Origin: Oscillospiraceae bacterium
GTDB lineage: Bacteria; Bacillota; Clostridia; Oscillospirales; Oscillospiraceae
Reading direction: 5' to 3'
DNA: 33,031 nucleotides
NCBI GenBank assembly: GCA_017439805.1
Contig: JAFSIK010000078.1
Span: 1 to 33,031, forward strand
Part shown: positions 7,071-16,060 of the stretch, piece by piece
Numbering within the stretch: the stretch's first letter is position 1
Layout of the letters: each line of letters begins with the position of its first letter
The notes under the pieces: model-generated
What the model was told of the DNA's origin: nothing
What the model saw: only the letters and a program-made list of their open reading frames with translations
The model's database searches: none
Position numbers and translations under genes: made by a program

Positions 7071-7928
7071 ATGAAATTTCTTATAATTTCCGGCCTTTCC
7101 GGCGCGGGCAAGAGCCAGGCGGCCTCCGCTCTGGAGGATATGGGTTACTACTGCGTGGACAATATGCCCCCGGTGCTCATACCCCAGTTTGCCCAACTGT
7201 GTCTTGCAACCAAGGGAAAATATGAAAAAGTGGCTCTGGTCACCGATGTTCGCGGCGGCCAGAGCTTCGAGGGCCTTTATACCGCTCTTGACAAGCTTAC
7301 CGAGATGAACTGCCCCTACGCGATTTTGTTCATTGAGGCCTCTCAGGAGACCATAATCGCCCGCTATAAGGAGACGCGCCGTCCCCATCCTCTCGTTACC
7401 GGCGGCCAGAGCCTTGAGCAGGCCGTCACCAGAGAGGAAGCGCTGCTTTCCCAGCTGCGCGCCCGGGCGGACTATATCGTCAACACCACCGGCATGACCC
7501 ACGGCAATATGCGCCGCAGGCTGCTGAGTCTTTTCGGCTCGGACAAGCCCGGAAACCCCATGGTGGTCACAGTCACCACCTTCGGTTACAAATACGGTCT
7601 GCCGCTGGATGCGGACCTTGTGTTTGACGTGCGCTTTTTGCCCAATCCTTATTACATCGAGGAACTTAAAACCCAGACCGGCCTTGATGACGGCGTGTCT
7701 GATTTTCTTAATTCCTACCGCCAGACCGGGGATTTTATGAAGATGCTGGAGGAATTTATATCCTACCTGCTGCCCAAATACACCGAGGAGGGCAAAACCA
7801 GCCTTACCGTCGCTTTCGGCTGCACCGGAGGTAAGCACAGAAGTGTTTTCGTAGGTCACCACATGGCCGATTACATATCCCGACTGGGTTACCACGTCTA
7901 CGAAAACAACCGGGATGTAGGGAGGTAG
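7071..7928 (+). CDS. rapZ: RapZ/YvcJ family nucleotide-binding protein
   Basis: A P-loop protein of 285 aa with Walker A G8-L-S-G-A-G-K14-S15 at the very N-terminus. The C-terminal domain ends with the family hallmark GCTGGKHRSVFV. Family members bind or hydrolyse ATP and GTP. In Enterobacteria, RapZ is an RNA-binding adaptor controlling glucosamine-6-phosphate synthase; in Bacillus, YvcJ affects competence. It may therefore tie amino-sugar supply to the murB step next door, which is inference. The ATG has GGGAGG upstream. In many Firmicutes the next gene is yvcK; here whiA follows after 4 nt and yvcK is absent. Confidence 0.94.
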   Translation: MKFLIISGLSGAGKSQAASALEDMGYYCVDNMPPVLIPQFAQLCLATKGKYEKVALVTDVRGGQSFEGLYTALDKLTEMNCPYAILFIEASQETIIARYKETRRPHPLVTGGQSLEQAVTREEALLSQLRARADYIVNTTGMTHGNMRRRLLSLFGSDKPGNPMVVTVTTFGYKYGLPLDADLVFDVRFLPNPYYIEELKTQTGLDDGVSDFLNSYRQTGDFMKMLEEFISYLLPKYTEEGKTSLTVAFGCTGGKHRSVFVGHHMADYISRLGYHVYENNRDVGR

Positions 7929-7932
7929 CACC

Positions 7933-8826
7933 ATGTCATTTTCCTCCAATGCAAAGGAAGAAATCTGCCGTGCGGCAGTGAATAAACGCTGCTGTGCTCT
8001 TGCCGAGAGCTACGGCGTGCTGCTTTTCTGCAACACCTTTTCCCGTACCCGGGTGCGTATCGTGACGGAAAGTACTCCCTTTGCCCAGCGCATACCCAAG
8101 CTTTTCAAAAAAGCCTTCGGCATTGAGCCGGATTCCATAACCGGCGGCGAAGGCTCAAAATACACAATCGAGATACGTGAGCGCTCGTCCATTGCCCGCA
8201 TTTTTGACGCCATCGGCTATGGCGAGGAGCGGGATGTTGCCCTGCATCTGAATCTGGGCGTGGTGGAGGAGGAATGCTGCCGTGCGGCCTTCCTGCGGGG
8301 AGCTTTTTTAAGCGGCGGCAGCGCCACAAGTCCCGAAAAAAATTACCATCTTGAGCTGTTGACCAGCCACTATTATGTCAGCCGCGAGGCCTTTGCCCTG
8401 CTGCTGGACATGGGCTTTGAGCCCAAGGCGTCCAAGCGCAAGTCAAACTACGTCATTTACTTCAAAAGCAGCGAGCAGATAGAAAATTTCCTCACCAAGG
8501 CCGGCGCGCCCGTGGCCGCCATGACCATAATGTCCGCCAAGGTGGAAAAGGAACTCAATAACCGCGTTAACCGACGCATAAACTGCGACGCCGCCAATGC
8601 TGACCGCACCGTGGACGCGGCGCAGGAGCAGCTGGAGGCAATTGCGGCGCTGCGCCGGGCGGGGATTCTTGAAACCCTGCCGGAAAAGCTGCAGGAGACC
8701 GCCCGTCTGCGCGAAATGTACCCGGAGCTGAGTCTTAATCAGCTCTGTGAGATGTTCCAGCCCCAGGTCAGCAAATCCTGCCTCAATCACAGACTTCGAA
8801 AGCTGTCCGAACTTGCCAGAAAATAA
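7933..8826 (+). CDS. whiA: DNA-binding protein WhiA
   Basis: WhiA is a DNA-binding protein conserved across Gram-positive bacteria, needed for sporulation in Streptomyces and linked to cell division and chromosome segregation in Bacillus. The start MSFSSNAKEEIC is the family N-terminus, leading into a LAGLIDADG-like fold (about 1-200) that has lost endonuclease activity in the family. The C-terminus has the helix-turn-helix segment MYPELSLNQLCEMFQPQVSK, then NHRLRKL. At 297 aa it is slightly shorter than the Bacillus protein (about 316). GGGAGG lies upstream of the ATG and overlaps the end of rapZ. Confidence 0.95.
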   Translation: MSFSSNAKEEICRAAVNKRCCALAESYGVLLFCNTFSRTRVRIVTESTPFAQRIPKLFKKAFGIEPDSITGGEGSKYTIEIRERSSIARIFDAIGYGEERDVALHLNLGVVEEECCRAAFLRGAFLSGGSATSPEKNYHLELLTSHYYVSREAFALLLDMGFEPKASKRKSNYVIYFKSSEQIENFLTKAGAPVAAMTIMSAKVEKELNNRVNRRINCDAANADRTVDAAQEQLEAIAALRRAGILETLPEKLQETARLREMYPELSLNQLCEMFQPQVSKSCLNHRLRKLSELARK

Positions 8827-8844
8827 CCGAAAGGGGAAGCGGCA

Positions 8845-11800
8845 ATGAGTTTTGTTCACCTTCACGTACATACCGAATACAGCCTGCTGGATGGAGCCTG
8901 CCGCATTGGCGAGCTTGTAAAGCGGGCCAAAGAGCTTGGTCAGGATGCCGTTGCCATCACCGACCACGGCGTTATGTACGGCGTGGTGGATTTTTACGAG
9001 GCGGCAAAAAAAGCGGGCGTGAAGCCCATAATCGGCTGTGAAGTATACGTGGCGGCCAGAAGCCGCTTTGACAAATTGACCGCCCTTGACCGTGACCCCC
9101 GCCATCTTGTGTTGCTTTGCAGAAACGAGGAGGGTTACCGCAACCTTTCCTACCTTGTCAGCATGGGCTTTGTTGAGGGTTTTTACAGCAAGCCCCGAAT
9201 CGACATGGAACTGCTGGAAAAGTACAGCGGCGGCCTTATCGCCCTTTCCGCCTGCCTTTCCGGCGAGATACCCATGCGCCTCCTTGCCGGCGACTACCGT
9301 GGAGCAAAGGAATTCGCCCTTAAAATGCGTGAAATTATGGGCGAGGACAATTTCTACCTTGAGCTCCAGGACGCGGGACTTTCCGACCAGAAGCGGGTAA
9401 ACCCCGACATTATCCGAATTGCAAAGGAAACCGGCATCGGTCTGGTGGTAACAAACGACGCCCATTATCTGCGCCGTGAAGATGCGCAGATGCAGGATGT
9501 GCTTATGTGCATTCAGATGGGCAAAACCGTGGATGACCCGGACAGGCTGCGCTTTGAAACCGACCAGGCATATCTGAAAAGCGAAGATGAAATGGCGGCG
9601 CTGTTTCCGGAATATCCCGAGGCAGTTGAAAACACGGTCAAAATCGCCCAGCGGTGCAACCTTGACTTCGTTTTCGGCAAATACCACCTGCCCGAATTTA
9701 AGTACCCACAGGGCAGGGAGGGAGAGGAATACTTCCGGGAGCTGTGCCTGAAGGGATTTGAAATGCGCTACGGCGCGGGCAGCGACGAGTACAAAGAACG
9801 CCTGCAGTTCGAAATGAACATGATAAAGCAGATGGGATTTGTGGATTATTTCCTCATCGTCAGCGACTTTATCCGCCATGCCAAGAGCAAAGGCGTGCCC
9901 GTTGGCCCGGGACGAGGCTCCGCCGCGGGCAGTATGGTGTCCTACGTTCTGGAAATAACCGACGTTGACCCCATGAAATACAGCCTTTACTTCGAACGCT
10001 TCCTCAACCCTCAGCGCGTCAGTATGCCCGATATTGACATTGATTTCTGCCAGCGCCGCAGAGAAGAAGTCATCGAATACGTTAAAAACAAATACGGCGC
10101 CGACCATGTGGCTCAGATAATCACTTTCGGCACCATGAAAGCCAACGCCGCCGTCCGCGCCGCGGGCAGGGCGCTCAGTTTCCCCTACGCCGAGGCCGAT
10201 GCCATCGCGAAAATGATACCCCGTGAGCTTGGCATAACCCTCACCGATGCCATAAAAAAATCTCCTCCCCTGCGTAAGGCCATGGAGGACGACCCCAGAG
10301 TAAAACGCCTCATCGACACCGCGCTGAGCGTTGAGGGCATGCCCAAGGATACCTCCACCCATGCCGCCGGCCTTGTAATTACAAGAACGCCGGTCTATGA
10401 CTATGCCCCTCTGGCTCTTTCCAAGAAGGACGATTCCATCGCCACCCAGTACACCATGACCACCGTGGAGCATCTGGGACTTCTGAAGATGGACTTCCTC
10501 GGCCTTCGAAATCTTACCATTATCGACGATACCATCCGGCAGATTCACAAGACCCAGCCGGATTTCGACCTTAAAAAAATACCCGACGATGACCCGGAAA
10601 CCTTTGCCATGATAACTCGCGGCGAAACTGTGGGCGTTTTCCAGATGGAAAGCGAAGGCATGGTAAACGTCTGTCAGGGCATAAAACCCGACAGCATCGA
10701 GGATATTACCGCCATTCTGGCGCTCTACCGACCCGGCCCCATAAAGGGCGGAATGATACCCCTCTTTACCCAGCGCAAGCACGACCCCAAATCCGTCACA
10801 TACAAGCATCCCATGCTCCGTGATATTCTTCAGCCCACCTACGGCTGTATAGTCTATCAGGAACAGGTCATTGAAATTTTCCGCCGCCTGGGCGGATACA
10901 GCCTTGGACAGGCTGATATGATGCGCCGGGCCATTTCCAAGAAAAAGCAGGAGGACATCGTAAAGGAACGCCGCAACTTTGTCCACGGCGACCCCGAACG
11001 TGGCATCCCCGGAGCGGTCAAAAACGGCGTGCCGGAGAAAGTGGCAAACGATATCTACGATGAAATTCTGGGCTTTGCCGACTATGCGTTCAATAAATCC
11101 CATTCCGTGTCCTACGCGATTATCACTTACCAGACCGCTTATCTTAAGCGCCACTATCCCCACGCCTATATGGCGGCGCTGCTGTCCAGCGTCCTGGACA
11201 ACAGCGTGAAGGTTACGGAATACATCAACGAATGCCGCCGTATCGGCATTAACGTTCTGCCCCCGGATATAAACCGCTCCGTGGCGGATTTCTCCGTTGA
11301 GGGCGGCAATATCCGCTTTGGCCTTGTGGCTGTCAAAAACATCGGCCGCGGCGTAATCGACGAGGTGGTGGCCCAGCGTGAAACCGGTGGCCCCTACCTT
11401 GACCTCATGGATTTTCTGGGCCGCATGAGCAGCAGCGATATGAACAAGCGCTGCGTGGAAAGTCTTATAAAATGCGGCGCGATGGACTGTTTCGGTGTTT
11501 TCCGCAGCCGCCTTCTGGGCGTTTACGAACAGGCGATGGATATGCTTGACCAGGAGGAGCGGCGCAATGTTGCCGGTCAGCTTGATATGTTCGGCAGCGG
11601 AGAGGCCGAGCCTATGCGTCTGCGCTATCCTCAGGTGGACGAGCTTGGCAAGCGGGACAAAATGGCCATGGAGAGGGAGGTCACAGGCCTTTATCTCAGC
11701 GGTCACCCAATGGACGACTACCGTGAGCTTGCCACCCGTGCCGGTGCTGTGGCAATAGGAAAAATCAACGAGGATTTTCTTGCCGAAGAAGGCCCTGCGC

Positions 11801-12408
11801 AGTTCAGGGACAATCAGCGCATCTGCGTTGCCGGTGTGGTTGGCGAAGTGAAAATGAAAACCACAAAAAACAACACCATGATGGCATACGCAGGTCTGGA
11901 GGACGACACCGCCGGAATGGAACTTATAGTCTTCAGCGACACACTCCAGCGCGACGGTGCGCTTATCGCCCCCGGCACAGCCGTTCTTGCGGCGGGACGA
12001 ATATCCGCCCGTGATGACAGGGAACCCCAGCTGGTGGTTGAAAAGGTGCTGCCTCTGGACGGGGCGGAGGACCTTCTGCAGTCGGATATGTATCAGCAGC
12101 TGCGGCGCAGCTATACCGCTGCCGCGCCTTACTCCCCGGACAGACCTGCCCGCAGGAACGAGAGCGCACCTGCTCCCGCACCCGCGCAGCAGGACGCTGC
12201 CAGAACCCTCTACCTGCGCGTAAGTGATGAAAATCATCCTGCTTATCACAAGCTGCGCCCCCTTTTCTCCATGTTCCCCGGCACCTCAAAGGTGGTCATT
12301 TATCATCAGGCCAGCGGACGGCGTCTGGGCACCACATGTTTGCTGCACAGCGCTCTTACGGCGGAGCTGAGAGAGCTTTTCGGGGACGATAATGTGGTGG
12401 TCAAGTGA
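8845..12408 (+). CDS. dnaE: DNA polymerase III alpha subunit (DnaE)
   Basis: Replicative DNA polymerase of the C-family, 1187 aa. Domain order: PHP (1 to about 280); polymerase palm, thumb and fingers with catalytic aspartates D398 and D400 in PDIDIDFC and D550 in KMDFLGLR; helix-hairpin-helix region; OB fold (about 990-1080); and a short C-terminal domain ending in FGDDNVVVK. The PHP domain keeps all nine metal-ligand positions known from mycobacterial DnaE1: H7, H9, D16, H41, E66, H87, C137, D205 and H207. Proofreading by the PHP domain is therefore plausible, unlike in E. coli where the site has decayed. GGGGAAG precedes the ATG. It is the last gene of the operon, and the next promoter begins at the base after its stop codon. 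Confidence 0.97.
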   Translation: MSFVHLHVHTEYSLLDGACRIGELVKRAKELGQDAVAITDHGVMYGVVDFYEAAKKAGVKPIIGCEVYVAARSRFDKLTALDRDPRHLVLLCRNEEGYRNLSYLVSMGFVEGFYSKPRIDMELLEKYSGGLIALSACLSGEIPMRLLAGDYRGAKEFALKMREIMGEDNFYLELQDAGLSDQKRVNPDIIRIAKETGIGLVVTNDAHYLRREDAQMQDVLMCIQMGKTVDDPDRLRFETDQAYLKSEDEMAALFPEYPEAVENTVKIAQRCNLDFVFGKYHLPEFKYPQGREGEEYFRELCLKGFEMRYGAGSDEYKERLQFEMNMIKQMGFVDYFLIVSDFIRHAKSKGVPVGPGRGSAAGSMVSYVLEITDVDPMKYSLYFERFLNPQRVSMPDIDIDFCQRRREEVIEYVKNKYGADHVAQIITFGTMKANAAVRAAGRALSFPYAEADAIAKMIPRELGITLTDAIKKSPPLRKAMEDDPRVKRLIDTALSVEGMPKDTSTHAAGLVITRTPVYDYAPLALSKKDDSIATQYTMTTVEHLGLLKMDFLGLRNLTIIDDTIRQIHKTQPDFDLKKIPDDDPETFAMITRGETVGVFQMESEGMVNVCQGIKPDSIEDITAILALYRPGPIKGGMIPLFTQRKHDPKSVTYKHPMLRDILQPTYGCIVYQEQVIEIFRRLGGYSLGQADMMRRAISKKKQEDIVKERRNFVHGDPERGIPGAVKNGVPEKVANDIYDEILGFADYAFNKSHSVSYAIITYQTAYLKRHYPHAYMAALLSSVLDNSVKVTEYINECRRIGINVLPPDINRSVADFSVEGGNIRFGLVAVKNIGRGVIDEVVAQRETGGPYLDLMDFLGRMSSSDMNKRCVESLIKCGAMDCFGVFRSRLLGVYEQAMDMLDQEERRNVAGQLDMFGSGEAEPMRLRYPQVDELGKRDKMAMEREVTGLYLSGHPMDDYRELATRAGAVAIGKINEDFLAEEGPAQFRDNQRICVAGVVGEVKMKTTKNNTMMAYAGLEDDTAGMELIVFSDTLQRDGALIAPGTAVLAAGRISARDDREPQLVVEKVLPLDGAEDLLQSDMYQQLRRSYTAAAPYSPDRPARRNESAPAPAPAQQDAARTLYLRVSDENHPAYHKLRPLFSMFPGTSKVVIYHQASGRRLGTTCLLHSALTAELRELFGDDNVVVK

Positions 12409-12437
12409 TTGAAAAAGCACAGCATATATGATATAAT
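12409..12437 (+). promoter_or_regulatory. Promoter of the lipoprotein/two-component operon
   Basis: TTGAAA (12409-12414) and TATAAT (12432-12437) are separated by exactly 17 nt. The -35 starts directly after the dnaE stop codon. I see no terminator between dnaE and this promoter, so read-through from dnaE probably adds to expression. Confidence 0.8.
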
Positions 12438-12454
12438 TATTTAATTAAATGTTT

Positions 12455-12479
12455 CGCGGGGAAAACCCCCGAAAATCGG
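12455..12479 (+). promoter_or_regulatory. Leader hairpins before the lipoprotein gene
   Basis: In the 5' leader, CGGGG (12457-12461) can pair with CCCCG (12467-12471). Alternatively, CCGA (12469-12472) can pair with TCGG (12476-12479). The two stems share bases, so only one can form at a time. They lie just upstream of AAAGGAGG, the ribosome binding site. There is no T-tract, so neither is a terminator. A regulatory role is speculative. Confidence 0.25.
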
Positions 12480-12500
12480 CTGAAAAAGGAGGCGGGGACA

Positions 12501-13838
12501 ATGAAAAAACGGACTCTGGCGCTGCTTTGCATCGTCCTTGTCTTCGTGAGCCTTTTTTCCGGCTGCGGATTTATGGCGGCTTCGGAGCTTCTGACTCTGC
12601 CTGCCCAGCCCAGCGAGTACGCAGCTCTCCAGTCGGCAATAAACCAGGTCATAAATGCCGGGGCGGAGTATTCCTCCCCTGTGTCCGGCAGCCGCAGGCA
12701 GTCCGTGCAGATGGTTGATCTTGATGCCGACGGAACGCAGGAGGCAATCGCCTTTTTCAAAACCATGGAAGAAAAACCTCTCAAAGTCTGCATTTTCAAA
12801 CAGAACGACAAGGACTGGAATATCGTGTCGGAAATCACCGGCGAGGGCTCGGCCTTTGACAGCGTGGAGCTTATCCGCCTTACAAAGGAAAGCACGATTT
12901 TCCTTGCAATCGGCTGGCAGATAGGCGGCGATTTCACCTGCGCCATGAGCGTTTACTCCCTGAAAGACCTTAAACCCGTGGATATCGGCTCTTTCAACTA
13001 CGACGAATACCGTGTCTACGATGCGGACGGCGATACCGCCAGCGAAATACTGGCAGTTACCTCTCCCTCCAGCGAAAGCAAGGGCGTGGTAAGCCTGTAT
13101 AAATACGACGGCTCGGTGGTGCAGAACGTTTCCCAGGCAGAGCTTACAAACGGAGCAGGTTCTGTCAAGGTGGTAAAAACCGGATATCTTAAAAATTACA
13201 CCCCCGCCCTTTACGTTATGAGCACCTATGAATACGGCTACATTACCGACATCATTGGATGTGTAAACGGTGAACTGAAAAACCTGGTCATAAATCCGGT
13301 TACCGACCGTGCCAGCACCTTCGTTACCAAGTATTATTACGCCCGCGACATAAACAACGATATGATAACCGAGGTGCCCATACCCCGCCAGCTGAAATCT
13401 TCCGAGATGCTTACCACTTCGTCCAACCGCTTTATGCTACAGTGGTACAGCATCGACTCCAGCGGAAGGCGCACCCTGACCATGACCACCTACCAGAACG
13501 ACAACGACGGCTGGTACATTGACTTTTCCGACCTTGATTATGAAATCGTTGCAAACACCCCCGAAACCGGCGGCGGCGAAAGCGCCGTAACCTTCTACCA
13601 CATGGCGGAAAGCGGCGAAGTTACCGAGATACTTTCCGTTTACACTCTCACCGGCGACAACAGATACTCCCGCGCCACGGTGGGACGCAGGTTTATGATA
13701 ATGGAAAACGGCGACAAGGTCTATGCGGCCCGCCTGCCCCAGACAGACGACATTCAGACCCTTGAAGAGGCCCGTCAGGAGATAATAGAACGTTTCCACC
13801 TTCTCACCTACGACTGGGATACCGGTGAGGTAAGCTAA
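12501..13838 (+). CDS. Lipoprotein of unknown function with three Asp-rich repeat motifs
   Basis: I do not recognise the family with certainty. The 445-aa protein begins with a lipoprotein signal, lipobox F19-S-G-C22, so it should be anchored on the outer face of the membrane. The mature part appears beta-rich. Three similar Asp-rich turns recur about 105 residues apart: D73-L-D-A-D-G-T-Q-E81, D174-A-D-G-D178 ending at E182, and D283-I-N-N-D287 ending at E291. These resemble the calcium-binding loops of FG-GAP/VCBS propeller blades. The ATG has AAAGGAGG upstream. The gene is 14 nt ahead of a response regulator and histidine kinase, so an accessory role in sensing at the envelope is a reasonable guess. 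A polysaccharide- or wall-binding role is another. Confidence 0.85.
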   Translation: MKKRTLALLCIVLVFVSLFSGCGFMAASELLTLPAQPSEYAALQSAINQVINAGAEYSSPVSGSRRQSVQMVDLDADGTQEAIAFFKTMEEKPLKVCIFKQNDKDWNIVSEITGEGSAFDSVELIRLTKESTIFLAIGWQIGGDFTCAMSVYSLKDLKPVDIGSFNYDEYRVYDADGDTASEILAVTSPSSESKGVVSLYKYDGSVVQNVSQAELTNGAGSVKVVKTGYLKNYTPALYVMSTYEYGYITDIIGCVNGELKNLVINPVTDRASTFVTKYYYARDINNDMITEVPIPRQLKSSEMLTTSSNRFMLQWYSIDSSGRRTLTMTTYQNDNDGWYIDFSDLDYEIVANTPETGGGESAVTFYHMAESGEVTEILSVYTLTGDNRYSRATVGRRFMIMENGDKVYAARLPQTDDIQTLEEARQEIIERFHLLTYDWDTGEVS

Positions 13839-13852
13839 AAGGAGGCAGTGAT

Positions 13853-14542
13853 ATGAAAAAAATACTTACTCTTGAAGATGAATCCAGCATCAGAAGTTTT
13901 GTTGTAATAAATCTCAAGCGCGCCGGCTATGAAGTCCTTGAGGCTGCCACCGGCAAGGAAGCGCTGGAAATACTCCACGATAATCCGGACATAAAGGTTG
14001 CCCTGCTGGATATTATGCTGCCCGACATGGACGGCTTTGAGGTTTGCCGCGCAATCCGTGCCACAAACACCGGCATCGGCATTATTATGCTCACCGCCCG
14101 CACTCAGGAGATGGACAAAATTACAGGCCTTATGACCGGCGCCGATGACTATGTAACAAAGCCCTTCTCTCCCGCGGAGCTGCTTGCCCGTGTGGACGCC
14201 CTTTACAGACGTACCGGCGGCGCCTCCGCCCCTGCCGATGATGGAGTAATCAAACGGGGGCCCTTCAGTCTGAACACCCGCAACCGTACCCTTGAGAAAA
14301 ACGGTGAGCGCATCAGACTAACCCAGATTGAATACACCATTATGAAGCTTTTCATGGAAAACCCCGGCAAGGCCCTCTCCCGGGAGGAGATTCTCAGCCA
14401 GGTATGGGGCAAGGACTACTTCGGCGAGCTTAAAGTTGTGGACGTGAATATGCGCCGGCTGCGCATCAAAATCGAAGAAGACTCCACCAACCCCGAGTAT
14501 ATCACCACCGTTTGGGGTTACGGCTACAAGTGGGGCGCATAA
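13853..14542 (+). CDS. OmpR/PhoB-family response regulator
   Basis: A two-domain transcription regulator of 229 aa. The receiver domain (1 to about 120) has the acidic pair E8-D9, the phosphorylated aspartate D53 in LLDIMLPDMDGFE, and the conserved lysine K103 in YVTKPFSPAE. The C-terminal winged helix (about 130-229) shows LTQIEYTIMKLFMENPGKALSREEIL and ends YITTVWGYGYKW, standard for the OmpR/PhoB class. A strong AAAGGAGG precedes the ATG. The histidine kinase that should phosphorylate it follows 41 nt downstream. The targets are not evident; no obvious direct-repeat binding site was seen at the operon promoter. Confidence 0.96.
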   Translation: MKKILTLEDESSIRSFVVINLKRAGYEVLEAATGKEALEILHDNPDIKVALLDIMLPDMDGFEVCRAIRATNTGIGIIMLTARTQEMDKITGLMTGADDYVTKPFSPAELLARVDALYRRTGGASAPADDGVIKRGPFSLNTRNRTLEKNGERIRLTQIEYTIMKLFMENPGKALSREEILSQVWGKDYFGELKVVDVNMRRLRIKIEEDSTNPEYITTVWGYGYKWGA

Positions 14543-14583
14543 CAGAGCGTTTATCATAGATTTCACGGAAAGGAGGTGCGGCG

Positions 14584-16044
14584 ATGAAAGCCATACGGCC
14601 TGCGAAACCGGTAAAAAAGCGCCTTGGTCTTGGCCTGGGCAGAAAATGGCTGCGAAACTGCTTTCTTGTGGTTATTGTAACGGTCATCATCGCGGTGCTT
14701 CTGTTTTCCATGTCGTTTACCAACTACTACTACACCTCCGTCCGCACCATCCTTGAGGAAAAGGCGGAGAGCACCAGCGCTTTCTTCAGCTCCTACGTTA
14801 TTGAATCCTACAACGAATACTACAAAAACGCCTACCAGTATGCCGAAACCTTTGAGGACAGAGACACGCTGGAGATGCAGTTTATAAACACCTCCGGACG
14901 TATAATCGTTTCCTCCTACGGTCTGGCGGCGGGATATTCCCCCGGCACCGACGACATCACCGGCGCGCTGACCGGCAAGGTATCCACCGTTTTCCAGGGC
15001 AAGGACCCGGAAACGGGAGAGCATATTATGGCCGTTTCCAGCCCCTTGTTTTACTCCGGCGACCAGGTAGTCGGCGTTATGCGCTATGTTACCAGCCTGC
15101 GTCTGGTGGACGAGCAGATAAGCAGGGTATTTCTCACCGCTTCTCTGGTGGGACTTGCTGTATTGCTTATCGTGGCGGTAATAAGTATGTACTTTATACG
15201 TTCCATAGTCCGGCCTCTGGGAGAGATAACCTACGCGGCCCAGCAGATTGCCGAGGGCGGCTACGGCTTCCAGATAGAAAACGAATTTTCGGACGAGATT
15301 GGGGTTCTGCGAAACACCATCAACGATATGTCCCAGAAGATAAAACAGTCGGAAAAGACACAGAACGACTTCGTCTCCTCCGTTTCTCACGAACTTCGAA
15401 CTCCCATAACCGCCATCTCCGGCTGGAGCGAAACATTGCTGGACGACCCCAATATGGACCCGGGCGACCTGCGAAAGGGTCTGGGCATCATCGTCAAGGA
15501 GTCCAAGCGACTGGGCGGCATGGTTGAAGAGCTTCTGGAATTCAGCCGCATACAGGACGGACGGTTCACCATTCGTGTGGAGGAAATGGACCTTCGTGCC
15601 GAGCTGGAGGACGTTATCTACATGTACCGCAGCCAGTTCTCCCGGGAAGACATGGACTTTGAATACTTCGATTGCAATGAAAACCTTATCATCAACGGCG
15701 ACCCCGAAAGAATAAAGCAGGTTTTCTTCAACATATTTGACAATGCCGTAAAACACGGCAGGGCGGGCAAAAAAATAACAACACGTATCGCCCTTGGACA
15801 GGAAGAAGTCATCGTAACCGTCCGCGACCACGGCCCCGGCGTACCAGAGGACGAGCTGCCCCAGATAAAAATGAAATTTTACAAGGGCAGTTCCAAGGAA
15901 CGCGGCAGCGGCATAGGCCTTGCAGTCTGCGATGAGATAGTCAGACTTCACGGCGGTCATCTTGAATTTGAAAATGCTGAGGGCGGCGGCCTGCGGGCCA
16001 TTATCAGCCTGCCCATGGAAACTGCCACAGTAAGCGAAAGCTGA
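14584..16044 (+). CDS. Membrane sensor histidine kinase
   Basis: Partner of the upstream response regulator, 486 aa. Order: basic cytoplasmic start; transmembrane helix 1 (about 26-45); an extracytoplasmic sensor domain of about 135 residues, probably of the Cache/PAS-like class judging by its size and its DTLEMQFINTSGRIIVSS segment; transmembrane helix 2 (about 182-202); HAMP linker; HisKA with the phosphorylated H269 in SSVSHELRTP; and an ATPase domain with N-box NIFDNAVKHG, G1 DHGPGVP and G2 GSGIGLAVC. All catalytic motifs are intact. AAAGGAGGTG lies before the ATG. The signal is unknown; the lipoprotein two genes upstream could supply or modify it. Confidence 0.95.
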   Translation: MKAIRPAKPVKKRLGLGLGRKWLRNCFLVVIVTVIIAVLLFSMSFTNYYYTSVRTILEEKAESTSAFFSSYVIESYNEYYKNAYQYAETFEDRDTLEMQFINTSGRIIVSSYGLAAGYSPGTDDITGALTGKVSTVFQGKDPETGEHIMAVSSPLFYSGDQVVGVMRYVTSLRLVDEQISRVFLTASLVGLAVLLIVAVISMYFIRSIVRPLGEITYAAQQIAEGGYGFQIENEFSDEIGVLRNTINDMSQKIKQSEKTQNDFVSSVSHELRTPITAISGWSETLLDDPNMDPGDLRKGLGIIVKESKRLGGMVEELLEFSRIQDGRFTIRVEEMDLRAELEDVIYMYRSQFSREDMDFEYFDCNENLIINGDPERIKQVFFNIFDNAVKHGRAGKKITTRIALGQEEVIVTVRDHGPGVPEDELPQIKMKFYKGSSKERGSGIGLAVCDEIVRLHGGHLEFENAEGGGLRAIISLPMETATVSES

Positions 16045-16060
16045 ACCAAAGGAGCAAAAA

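Noticed and set aside
8443-12249. A 1268-codon open frame on the minus strand opposite whiA and dnaE, with similar long antisense frames opposite many other genes
   Set aside because: It lies wholly antisense to clearly recognised genes, its translation matches no family, and such frames arise from the codon bias of the real genes.
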